A DNA stretch of 7,945 nt, from the NCBI GenBank assembly GCA_023443145.1, contig JAEZVS010000171.1:1-7945 (forward strand). The letters are read 5' to 3'. Below are positions 1 through 5,933 of this stretch, piece after piece (the first letter of the stretch is position 1; the number at the start of each line of letters is the position of its first letter). The position numbers and the translations under genes are program-made. The notes under the pieces are model-generated. The model was not told the DNA's origin. It ran no database searches and saw only the letters and a list, made by a program, of their open reading frames with translations. This stretch comes from Bacillota bacterium. Its GTDB lineage: Bacteria > Bacillota > Peptococcia > Peptococcales > Peptococcaceae.

Positions 1-494
1 TCATTGCACATGGTTTCGCAACGACGGCAATAGACACATTTATCCATATCGCGCACGATGGAGCGGGTTTCATCCTTTTTGTAGAGGGACTGGCTGCGGC
101 CGGTAATGTTGATTTTATCGATACCGAAGCGCACCGCCAAGCTTTGCAGCTCACAGTCTCCGGATTTTTGGCAGGTGAGACAAGCTTTGGGATGGTCGGA
201 AATTAAAAGCTCCACAATGGTTTTACGAGCCGTAAGCACACGGTCGGAATTTGTAATGACCTTCATGCCTTCGCTGACCGGCGTCACGCAGGAGGGCTGA
301 AGATTTTTCTTGCCCGCCACTTCCACCACACACACACGGCAGCTGGCTTTGGCACTATGCATGCGGGTGTTGTGCAAGTCCATGTAGCAGAGCGTGGGAA
401 TATAAATATCGAGCGTTTTGGCGGCCTCTAAGATGGTGGTGCCTTTGGGTACCGTCACCGCACGGCCGTTGATCGTTAAATGCACCTCTTGCAT
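1..494 (-). CDS. hndD: [FeFe] hydrogenase catalytic subunit, N-terminal part (HndD/HydA), cut by window edge
   Basis: Catalytic subunit of an NAD(P)-linked cytoplasmic [FeFe] hydrogenase; only the first 164 residues are present. The visible part is the electron-relay region. A plant-type [2Fe-2S] domain has C36, C52, C55 and C69. A NuoG-like His-Cys3 cluster site has H101, C105, C108 and C114. The first [4Fe-4S] motif of the 2x[4Fe-4S] domain starts at C153 (C153, C156, C159, C163), in the context typical of HydA (DKCVYCRRCETMCN). The H-cluster domain with its TSCCP, MPCxxK and C-terminal Cys motifs lies outside the window, so catalytic competence cannot be judged. The start is the ATG at 494, preceded by AAGGAGG at a 7-base spacing and 17 bases after the hndC stop. 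As the last of four subunits it matches HndD of the hndABCD order. NuoG of complex I shares this N-terminal layout, but the hndABC neighbours and the maturation genes favour a hydrogenase. Confidence 0.93.
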   Translation of the reverse strand, partial: MQEVHLTINGRAVTVPKGTTILEAAKTLDIYIPTLCYMDLHNTRMHSAKASCRVCVVEVAGKKNLQPSCVTPVSEGMKVITNSDRVLTARKTIVELLISDHPKACLTCQKSGDCELQSLAVRFGIDKINITGRSQSLYKKDETRSIVRDMDKCVYCRRCETMCN

Positions 495-511
495 ATCCTC
501 TCTCCTCCTTG

Positions 512-2026
512 TTAACCGTTCGAGATGGCACCGAAGTTACATTTCTGATAGCAGTTGCCGCAGCGAATGCACTTGGCCTGATCGATTTTAAAGGGTTCAC
601 GCAGCACGCCGGAAATGGCATCCACCGGGCAGTTTTTGGCGCAAACCGAGCAGCCGACGCAACGGCTGGGATCGATCTGATAATGCGTCATCTTGCGGCA
701 GACCCCTGCCGGACAGCGTTTGTGATCCACGTGGGCCACGTATTCGTCCCAGAAGTTTTCCATTGTGGAAAGCACCGGATTTGGTGCCGTTTGACCTAAG
801 GCGCACAGAGCCGTATCTTTCATGACATCGGCAATACGGCGCACCTCTTCCACATGTTCCATGGTGCCGCGGCCATCGGTTATCAATTTCAAAAGCTCGG
901 AAATACGCCGAGTACCAATGCGGCACGGCGTGCAACGACCGCAGGATTCACCTTCAGAAAAGCCCAGGTAATATTTGGCGATGGAGACCATACAATCATC
1001 TTCATCCATAATAATCATGCCGCCGGATCCCATCATAGAGCCAATCGACACCAAATTATCGTAATCGATGGGCATATCCAGATATTTTTCTGCAATACAG
1101 CCGCCGGAAGGCCCACCGGTTTGCACCGCTTTAAATTTTTTGCCGTCTTTAATGCCGCCGCCAATTTCATAAATAATTTGGCGCAGCGTGTACCCCATAG
1201 GAATTTCCACCAGACCCACATTATTGACTTTACCGGCCAAAGCAAATACCTTCGTACCTTTGGATTTTTCCGTGCCGATGGATGAAAACCACTCGGCACC
1301 GTTTAAAATGATGCGCGGCACATTCGCAAAGGTTTCCACGTTGTTGACGTTGGTGGGCTTCCCTTGGAAACCATGTTCTGCCGGGTAGGGCGGTTTTACA
1401 GTGGGCTCACCGCGCTTGCCTTCCATCGAATGGAGCAGCGCTGTTTCTTCCCCACACACAAAGGCGCCGGCGCCCAAGGTCAGTTCTATATGAAAACTAA
1501 AGTCGGTCCCTAAAATATGATCCCCTAAAAGACCGTATTCTTCCGCCTGTTTGATGGCATGCTCCAATCGACGCACCGCCAACGGATATTCGGCGCGAAT
1601 ATAAATACGCCCTTCCGAAGCGCCGATGGCATAACCGCAAATGGCCATGGCTTCTAAAACCGAGTGGGGATCCCCCTCCAGGATAGAACGATCCATAAAA
1701 GCACCGGGGTCGCCTTCGTCGGCATTACAGACCACATATTTTAAATCGCCGGGCACTCCGGCAGCAATTTGCCATTTAAAGCCGGTGGGAAAACCGGCGC
1801 CGCCGCGACCGCGGAGGCCGGATGCTTTCATTTCATCCACCACCCCTTTGGGGGTCATCTCTGTGAGGGCTTTGGCCAAAGCAAAGTAAGCTTCATGGCG
1901 AATGCAGTCGTCAATATCGGTGGGATCAACCACGCCGCAGTTTTTTAAAGCAATGCGCAATTGCTGCGCCGGCGCACCACTGGGTGGCCGTGTTAAAACA
2001 TCCGTTTTTATATCCATCTGGCTCAT
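512..2026 (-). CDS. hndC: NuoF-like flavoprotein subunit of NAD(P)-linked [FeFe] hydrogenase (HndC/HydB)
   Basis: FMN- and NAD(P)H-binding subunit of the hydrogenase, 504 residues, the size expected for HndC when the N-terminal thioredoxin-like domain is a separate protein. The FMN/NADH region has the glycine-rich loop GLRGRGGAGFPTGFKW (70-85), NADEGDPGAFMDR (101-113) and CGEET (191-195). A [4Fe-4S] cluster site follows at C362, C365, C368 and C408. Next comes a short HKRCPAGVC stretch (435-443) conserved in this branch and possibly metal-binding. A C-terminal 2x[4Fe-4S] ferredoxin domain has C456, C459, C462, C466 and C486, C489, C492, C496. This ferredoxin tail separates HydB/HndC proteins from complex I NuoF. 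In characterised bifurcating relatives this subunit holds the flavin where electrons split or merge between NAD(P)H and ferredoxin; bifurcation here is inferred from homology. The start at 2026 has AAGGAGG 7 bases upstream, and that site overlaps the hndB stop codon. Confidence 0.96.
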   Translation of the reverse strand: MSQMDIKTDVLTRPPSGAPAQQLRIALKNCGVVDPTDIDDCIRHEAYFALAKALTEMTPKGVVDEMKASGLRGRGGAGFPTGFKWQIAAGVPGDLKYVVCNADEGDPGAFMDRSILEGDPHSVLEAMAICGYAIGASEGRIYIRAEYPLAVRRLEHAIKQAEEYGLLGDHILGTDFSFHIELTLGAGAFVCGEETALLHSMEGKRGEPTVKPPYPAEHGFQGKPTNVNNVETFANVPRIILNGAEWFSSIGTEKSKGTKVFALAGKVNNVGLVEIPMGYTLRQIIYEIGGGIKDGKKFKAVQTGGPSGGCIAEKYLDMPIDYDNLVSIGSMMGSGGMIIMDEDDCMVSIAKYYLGFSEGESCGRCTPCRIGTRRISELLKLITDGRGTMEHVEEVRRIADVMKDTALCALGQTAPNPVLSTMENFWDEYVAHVDHKRCPAGVCRKMTHYQIDPSRCVGCSVCAKNCPVDAISGVLREPFKIDQAKCIRCGNCYQKCNFGAISNG

Positions 2027-2038
2027 GGTGATGCCTCC

Positions 2039-2413
2039 TTATAAATTGACGTGGCAGGTTTTGACGACATGATCGTCTGCCACCACACCGCGACCCAAGT
2101 GTGCCTCTACAATAGAAAGGGCTGCTGCTGCATCCACATGACCGTAAACCACAGGCGCCTCTCCCGGGCGCACCACTTCCACAGTGGGTTCCGCGTAGCA
2201 GTAGCCCATACAACCGGTGGATTTAAGTGTGGCATGCCATTCGGGATGTTCGCCAATGATTCCCGCCAATGCGTCATACACATCCTTGGCACCGGTGGCA
2301 ATGGCACAGGTGGCCATGGCCACACGCACTTCTGTCTCTTCCTGACCGATGTCCCCCAACAACGCATCACGTTTGGCTTTTAATTCTTCAAACGAGTTCA
2401 GTTTCTGCATCAT
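2039..2413 (-). CDS. hndB: [2Fe-2S] thioredoxin-like ferredoxin subunit (HndB)
   Basis: Small electron-transfer subunit, 124 residues, matching HndB or the detached N-terminal domain of Thermotoga-type HydB. A short N-terminal helical part (about 1-27) precedes a thioredoxin-fold 2Fe-2S domain with VAMATCAIATGA (31-42) and TGCMGYC (66-72). Likely cluster cysteines are C36, C68 and C72. The position four or five residues after C36, where NuoE-like proteins carry the other ligand, has no cysteine; the only other one is C120 near the C-terminus. The CxIAxGA form is, as far as I recall, normal for HndB-type proteins. Two adjacent ATGs (2413, 2410) are possible starts. The AGAGG upstream lies 3 bases from the first and 6 from the second, so 2410 may be the true start. 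Either way the start overlaps the end of hndA by 23-26 bases, which suggests translational coupling. hndC begins 12 bases downstream. Confidence 0.9.
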   Translation of the reverse strand: MMQKLNSFEELKAKRDALLGDIGQEETEVRVAMATCAIATGAKDVYDALAGIIGEHPEWHATLKSTGCMGYCYAEPTVEVVRPGEAPVVYGHVDAAAALSIVEAHLGRGVVADDHVVKTCHVNL

Positions 2414-2912
2414 GAGCCTCTTCCCCCTGTTCTACAATATAGTAGCCATCTAAAATGCCTTTTACTTTTTCAGGTGTCACGTGGCCATAAACAGTGCCGT
2501 CAATGGAAATGACCGGTGCCAGACTGCAAGCACCCAGGCAATGAACCTGTTCCAGCATGAACATACCGTCTTCGGTCATCTCTCCCAAAGCAATACCAAG
2601 TTCACGTTCAATGGCTTCTAATACGCGTTCAGCGCCTTTTACAAAGCACGCCGTGCCCATACAAACTGAAATGGTATGTTTTCCTCTGGGCTTCATAGTG
2701 AAGAGCGAATAAAACGTGACCACACCGTAAATTTTTGACGTGGGAATGCCGGTCTTTTTGGCAATGTGCACCTGAAGTTCCATAGGCAAATAGCCAAAAA
2801 CATCTTGGGCCTTGTGTAAAATGGCAATCAAATGCGATTCTTTGTCTTCAAAGGTGTCGATAAAGCGATCCAGTGCTTGCAAATCACTTTCTTTGAACAT
2901 GGACATGTCCAT
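2388..2912 (-). CDS. hndA: NuoE-like [2Fe-2S] subunit of NAD(P)-linked [FeFe] hydrogenase (HndA/HydC)
   Basis: First gene of the hydrogenase operon, 174 residues from this start. The N-terminal helical bundle (to about residue 75) has the family segment HKAQDVFGYLP and ends in YGVVTFYSLF. A thioredoxin-fold [2Fe-2S] domain follows with C84 and C89 (CMGTAC) and C125 and C129 (CLGAC), the C-x4-C plus C-x3-C pattern of NuoE/HydC. It is expected to pass electrons between the HndC flavin and the rest of the complex. Two starts have good Shine-Dalgarno sequences. ATG 2912 follows GGAGG by 7 bases. ATG 2948 follows GGAGG by 6 bases and would add 12 residues (MALCAQTVGGDL) that look unlike the family. 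I prefer 2912 because the conserved region begins shortly after it and because ATG 2948 lies inside a predicted hairpin. The choice is not certain. Confidence 0.92.
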   Translation of the reverse strand: MDMSMFKESDLQALDRFIDTFEDKESHLIAILHKAQDVFGYLPMELQVHIAKKTGIPTSKIYGVVTFYSLFTMKPRGKHTISVCMGTACFVKGAERVLEAIERELGIALGEMTEDGMFMLEQVHCLGACSLAPVISIDGTVYGHVTPEKVKGILDGYYIVEQGEEAHDAETELV

Positions 2913-2941
2913 AAGATCCCCTCCAACTGTCTGTGCGCATA

Positions 2942-2969
2942 GCGCCATCCGTTTCCTCCCGGATAGCGC
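2942..2969 (-). promoter_or_regulatory. Leader hairpin with Shine-Dalgarno in the loop, before hndA
   Basis: On the transcript of hndABCD the arms GCGCUAUCCG (2969-2960) and CGGAUGGCGC (2951-2942) can form a 10-bp stem with one G-U pair. The 8-base loop reads GGAGGAAA. The loop is a strong ribosome binding site, and the AUG it would serve (2948-2946) lies in the 3' arm. A second GGAGG/AUG pair stands just downstream, at 2912. The pairing is read directly from the sequence; a role in translation or mRNA stability is inference. Confidence 0.55.
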
Positions 2970-3020
2970 AAATAGTTTTAATTTACTGAAAGTTTATCAT
3001 GATATAGAACAGGGTGCAAT

Positions 3021-3049
3021 ATTATATGACAGTCATTAACTCTATTTAT
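3021..3049 (-). promoter_or_regulatory. Candidate promoter of hndABCD, proximal
   Basis: On the minus strand a perfect TATAAT (3026-3021) lies about 110 bases upstream of the hndA start. At a 17-base spacing the -35 position reads ATAAAT (3049-3044), a poor match to TTGACA. The weak -35 directly abuts the Rex-like palindrome at 3050-3067, the geometry expected for repression. A second candidate lies upstream (TTGGTG, 18-base spacer, TATAAA at 3105-3100); transcription from there would cross the palindrome. Confidence 0.4.
3026..3036. repeat. Short palindrome overlapping the hndA promoter
   Basis: ATGAC-A-GTCAT is a perfect 5-base inverted repeat around one central base. It touches the TATAAT candidate -10 at 3021-3026. 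Position and symmetry fit an operator, but it is short enough to be chance and I do not recognise a regulator for it. Confidence 0.3.
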
Positions 3050-3067
3050 CTGTGAAATTTTTCACGT
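3050..3067. promoter_or_regulatory. Rex-like operator upstream of hndABCD
   Basis: The plus strand reads CTGTGAAATTTTTCACGT. The core GTGAA-N4-TTCAC is identical to the core of the Rex consensus (TTGTGAA-N4-TTCACAA), and 11 of the 14 defined positions match. Rex is the NADH-sensing repressor of Gram-positive bacteria and Thermotogales, and NAD-linked hydrogenase operons are among its known targets. The site is 138 bases upstream of the preferred hndA start, next to the candidate -35. I saw no similar site before the TM1266-type gene or before hydG. Confidence 0.6.
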
Positions 3068-3151
3068 TCATTTTTTTGCATATGATTGTTTGCCGCTAAT
3101 TTATAACGATGCTTTTTGCTGTTCACCAACAATCCTTACATTTTTTTTTGC

Positions 3152-3184
3152 AATAAAAAAGGTCATCCCTAAGACGGGATGACC
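3152..3184 (-). terminator. Intrinsic terminator of the hydEGF operon, containing the hydF stop codon
   Basis: On the minus strand GGTCATCCC (3184-3176), a 6-base loop GTCTTA (3175-3170) and GGGATGACC (3169-3161) form a perfect 9-bp hairpin. It is followed by TTTTTT (3160-3155) and further AT-rich bases. The last codons of hydF form the 5' arm, and the TAG stop (3171-3169) spans the end of the loop and the first base of the 3' arm. It separates the maturation operon from hndABCD. Confidence 0.88.
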
Positions 3185-4362
3185 ACATCATCTAAAATAT
3201 TCTGCAATTTCGCCAGAGCAATGCCGTAATTGGTGATGGGCACGCCCTGTTCCACCGCCCGCGCCGTGCGGGCAAGTACATAGCGGCGGTTAAACATACA
3301 CGCACCGCATTGAATGATGACGTCATACGGGGTGAGATCATCAGGATAATCGCGCCCGCTCTTAACAGTAATAGAAAGCCCTTCTCCATAGCGCCGGCGC
3401 AGCATGCGCGGAATCTTCACACGGCCGATGTCCTCTTCAATGGGGGCATGGCTGCACGCTTCGGCAATGAGCACATGGCTCCCTGAGTGAAGTTTGTCCA
3501 AAGCTTGAGCTCCGGCCACATAAGTGGCCACATTCCCTTTCTGAGCCGCCATAAGTATCGAAAAGGAGGTGAGAGGCACCTCTGCCGGCTTTTGCCGGTG
3601 CACCTGCTGAAACGCTTGGCTGTCGGTAATGATGAGAGCCGGCAGCTTGGAAAGGGCCGCCACTGCCTCGGGAAATCCGGAAAGGGTGCATCCAATAAAC
3701 AGTGCGTCTTTGTCTAAAAGATCTCGCATGGTTTGCACTTGCGGCAAGATGAGACGTCCTTGAGGCGCCTGGGGATCCTGAGGCATCACCAACAACACCA
3801 CATCACCTGGGCCCACCAGTCCTCCGGTGAGGGAGGGCGCATCAAAATCTTTCGGCACTGCCTGCACAATCGCTTCGCGGAGCCTGTCGATCCCGGCACC
3901 GGTCTCAGCGCTCACCAGCACCAAATGTTCGGAAAGCCGGGCAGCCAGAGCAGCTGCCTGCTCTTCAGCCCCTGGCTCATCCATCTTGGAGCGCACCGCC
4001 ACCACGGGCACTTTTTGCTCAAGGTCTTCATAAAAATTTCGCTCAACCGCATCTCCGTCATGAAAAACCATAACCGCCACATCAACGCCTAAAAGTGCGT
4101 CCATGGTTTTTTCCACTCTCTGCTGACCCAACAGCCCTTCATCGTCAAATCCTGCCGTATCGGTGAGTGTACAGGGGCCCAAACCGGGAATTTCCATATT
4201 TTTGCGCACCGGGTCCGTGGTGGTACCTGCCACATCAGAGACAATCACCACATCTTGGCCCACCAGTGCATTTAATAGCGCCGATTTGCCGCTGTTGCGT
4301 TTGCCGAAAAAACCGATGTGCAAACGGTTGGCCGCCGGCGTCTGATTCAGTTCCCCGCGCAT
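3169..4362 (-). CDS. hydF: [FeFe] hydrogenase H-cluster maturation GTPase HydF
   Basis: Scaffold GTPase that receives the diiron precursor made with HydG and HydE and delivers it to apo-HydA; 397 residues, close to the normal family length of about 400. The N-terminal GTPase domain shows G1 GKRNSGKS (20-27), G2 around T47-T49, G3 DTAG (68-71), a G4-position SKMD (125-128, where NKxD is usual) and G5 SAET (151-154). A dimerisation region follows, then the C-terminal [4Fe-4S] domain with CSH (C303, H305), DIGRVKIPR (311-319) and CGAC (C352, C355). The three cluster cysteines are present. The residue before the CxxC is Q351, where the published motif has His. The ATG at 4362 follows the hydG TGA after one base (TGATATG) with no clear Shine-Dalgarno, so translation is probably coupled to hydG. 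The gene ends inside the operon terminator. Confidence 0.96.
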   Translation of the reverse strand: MRGELNQTPAANRLHIGFFGKRNSGKSALLNALVGQDVVIVSDVAGTTTDPVRKNMEIPGLGPCTLTDTAGFDDEGLLGQQRVEKTMDALLGVDVAVMVFHDGDAVERNFYEDLEQKVPVVAVRSKMDEPGAEEQAAALAARLSEHLVLVSAETGAGIDRLREAIVQAVPKDFDAPSLTGGLVGPGDVVLLVMPQDPQAPQGRLILPQVQTMRDLLDKDALFIGCTLSGFPEAVAALSKLPALIITDSQAFQQVHRQKPAEVPLTSFSILMAAQKGNVATYVAGAQALDKLHSGSHVLIAEACSHAPIEEDIGRVKIPRMLRRRYGEGLSITVKSGRDYPDDLTPYDVIIQCGACMFNRRYVLARTARAVEQGVPITNYGIALAKLQNILDDVVIPS

Positions 4363-4363
4363 A

Positions 4364-5803
4364 TCAGAACCGAAAATCGCGCTTGCCGGCGTCGATGTCG
4401 TTCAAATGCTCTTCCGTGATTTGCCGCACTTTGGGGTTATCGATTTGATCCAGCTGTTCGCCGATGACCTTATAACCCACCTCGCGCGTCTCCGGAGATG
4501 CATAATCATCAAGATATTCGCGCAATGTCATCAGCGCGTTGGGCAGACAGCAGTTTTGAATCTGTCCGCTTTTACAAAGCTGCATAAAGCGGTCTCCCGT
4601 ACGCCCTTCCCGATAGCAAGCCGTACAGAAAGACGGCACATAGCCCAAATCCATAAGCCAGTGCAACACTTCATCCAGCGTGCGCCGGTCTGATACATCG
4701 AACTGAGCACTGTTGTCTTCGGGATCTTCCTCTTCATGATAACCGCCCACGCTGGTTCGTGAACCTCCACTGATTTGAGAAATACCCACTTCCAAGGAAC
4801 GGCGGCGCACTTCCACCGATTCCCTTGTACTCATAATCATGCCGGTATAAGGAACCGCTATGCGCAAGCAGGCCACCAGCTGAATAAAGAGATCGTCCGG
4901 CACCCCGTTGTCAAACGTGTTGGGATCGATGTCGTCTGCGCGTTTGATACGGGGCACACTGATGGTATGGGGCCCAACGCCAAACGCCGCTTCCAAATGT
5001 TCTGCATGCATCAGCTGGCCCACAAATTCGTAACGGTAATTTTCCAACCCATAAAGCACGCCCAAGCCCACAGCATCAATACCCGCCTGCATGGCACGAT
5101 CATGGGCTTCCGTATGCCAGGCATAATCATGTTTGGGTCCAAAAGGATGCAGTTTTTCGTAGTTTTCTTTGTGATAGGTTTCCTGAAAAAGCACATAGGT
5201 GCCGATTTCAGCATCTTTCAAGCGTTTAAAATCTTCCACCGAAAGCGCAGCAATATTTACATTCACCCGACGAATGGCGCCGTTTTTATGTTTGGTGGCG
5301 TAAATCGTTTGAATACACTCAATAATATAGTCCAGCGGATTATTGATGGGGTCTTCACCGGCCTCAATGGCCAAGCGTTTGTGACCCATGTCCTGCAGGG
5401 CAATGACCTCACGCCGCACTTCTTCTTGCGTCAGCTTTTTTCGGGATATGTTCTTATTGGGGGCGTGATACGGACAATACACACAGCCATTGACACAGTA
5501 GTTGGACAAATAAAGGGGTGCCATCATCACAATGCGGTCCCCATAAAAATGGCGCTTAATGTCTTTGGCCAAGTCAAAAATTTCCGCAACTTTGTCTTCC
5601 AGCGTACAATCCAGCAAAAGGAGCGCCTCGCGATGGCTGAGACCCTGCATGGCTCGCGCTTTTTCCAGAGCCTGATCAATCAATTCACGATCATTTTTAT
5701 GGGCGTCGGCCCAAGCCAATACCCGCATGATTTCGTCATGATTGATAAATTCCTCCGCTTTCATCGATGCCGGATTGTACGTCACTTTTGTTTCGATGCT
5801 CAT
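4364..5803 (-). CDS. hydG: [FeFe] hydrogenase maturase HydG (radical SAM tyrosine lyase)
   Basis: Radical SAM enzyme that cleaves tyrosine to p-cresol and dehydroglycine and turns the latter into the CO and CN- ligands of the H-cluster, assembled on an Fe-cysteine unit. It has 479 residues, the usual length. The radical SAM cluster motif is C103-x3-C107-x2-C110 (CVNGCVYC), followed by the ThiH/HydG-type TIM barrel. The C-terminal auxiliary cluster motif C393-x2-C396-x22-C419 is complete and separates HydG from ThiH. H266 or H269, in MHAEHLE, matches the region of the His that holds the dangler iron in studied HydG proteins. The start at 5803 has AAGGAGG 6 bases upstream. A 130-base gap separates it from hydE, while hydF follows after one base. 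No terminator is visible in that gap, so hydE, hydG and hydF are likely co-transcribed. Confidence 0.97.
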   Translation of the reverse strand: MSIETKVTYNPASMKAEEFINHDEIMRVLAWADAHKNDRELIDQALEKARAMQGLSHREALLLLDCTLEDKVAEIFDLAKDIKRHFYGDRIVMMAPLYLSNYCVNGCVYCPYHAPNKNISRKKLTQEEVRREVIALQDMGHKRLAIEAGEDPINNPLDYIIECIQTIYATKHKNGAIRRVNVNIAALSVEDFKRLKDAEIGTYVLFQETYHKENYEKLHPFGPKHDYAWHTEAHDRAMQAGIDAVGLGVLYGLENYRYEFVGQLMHAEHLEAAFGVGPHTISVPRIKRADDIDPNTFDNGVPDDLFIQLVACLRIAVPYTGMIMSTRESVEVRRRSLEVGISQISGGSRTSVGGYHEEEDPEDNSAQFDVSDRRTLDEVLHWLMDLGYVPSFCTACYREGRTGDRFMQLCKSGQIQNCCLPNALMTLREYLDDYASPETREVGYKVIGEQLDQIDNPKVRQITEEHLNDIDAGKRDFRF

Positions 5804-5933
5804 AATACTCCTCCTTCTTCTGAGTCAGAAAACTTACTCATCAGTATCTTCTTTACATTCTATATCGTTGCCGCCTTGTCCGAATTCAAGAGCAGGGTGC
5901 TTTTGGTTAGGTCCTCATCACTTGCATTTCTCT
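5804..5933 (-). other. hydE-hydG intergenic segment
   Basis: This 130-base gap holds no gene I can support. On the minus strand it shows a 13-base palindrome (5818-5830, TTCTGA-G-TCAGAA on plus), the hydG ribosome binding site, and a 13-codon frame (5841-5800) whose stop overlaps the hydG start as ATGA. A possible internal promoter (TTGAAT, 19-base spacer, TATAGA) is too weak to call. I see no terminator. Confidence 0.4.

Noticed and set aside
509..1388. Several plus-strand open frames of 66-143 codons over hndC
   Set aside because: They are antisense shadows of a well-conserved gene, with no ribosome binding sites or recognisable domains.
1..2912. Reading the four genes as part of respiratory complex I (NuoE, NuoF, NuoG)
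   Set aside because: The flavoprotein has a C-terminal 2x[4Fe-4S] tail absent from NuoF, a separate HndB is present, no other nuo genes are seen, and the H-cluster maturation genes are adjacent.
3141..3160. Nine-T run and neighbouring A-rich bases as a separate rightward terminator
   Set aside because: No hairpin precedes the T run on the plus strand; the only clear hairpin here serves the leftward hydF transcript.
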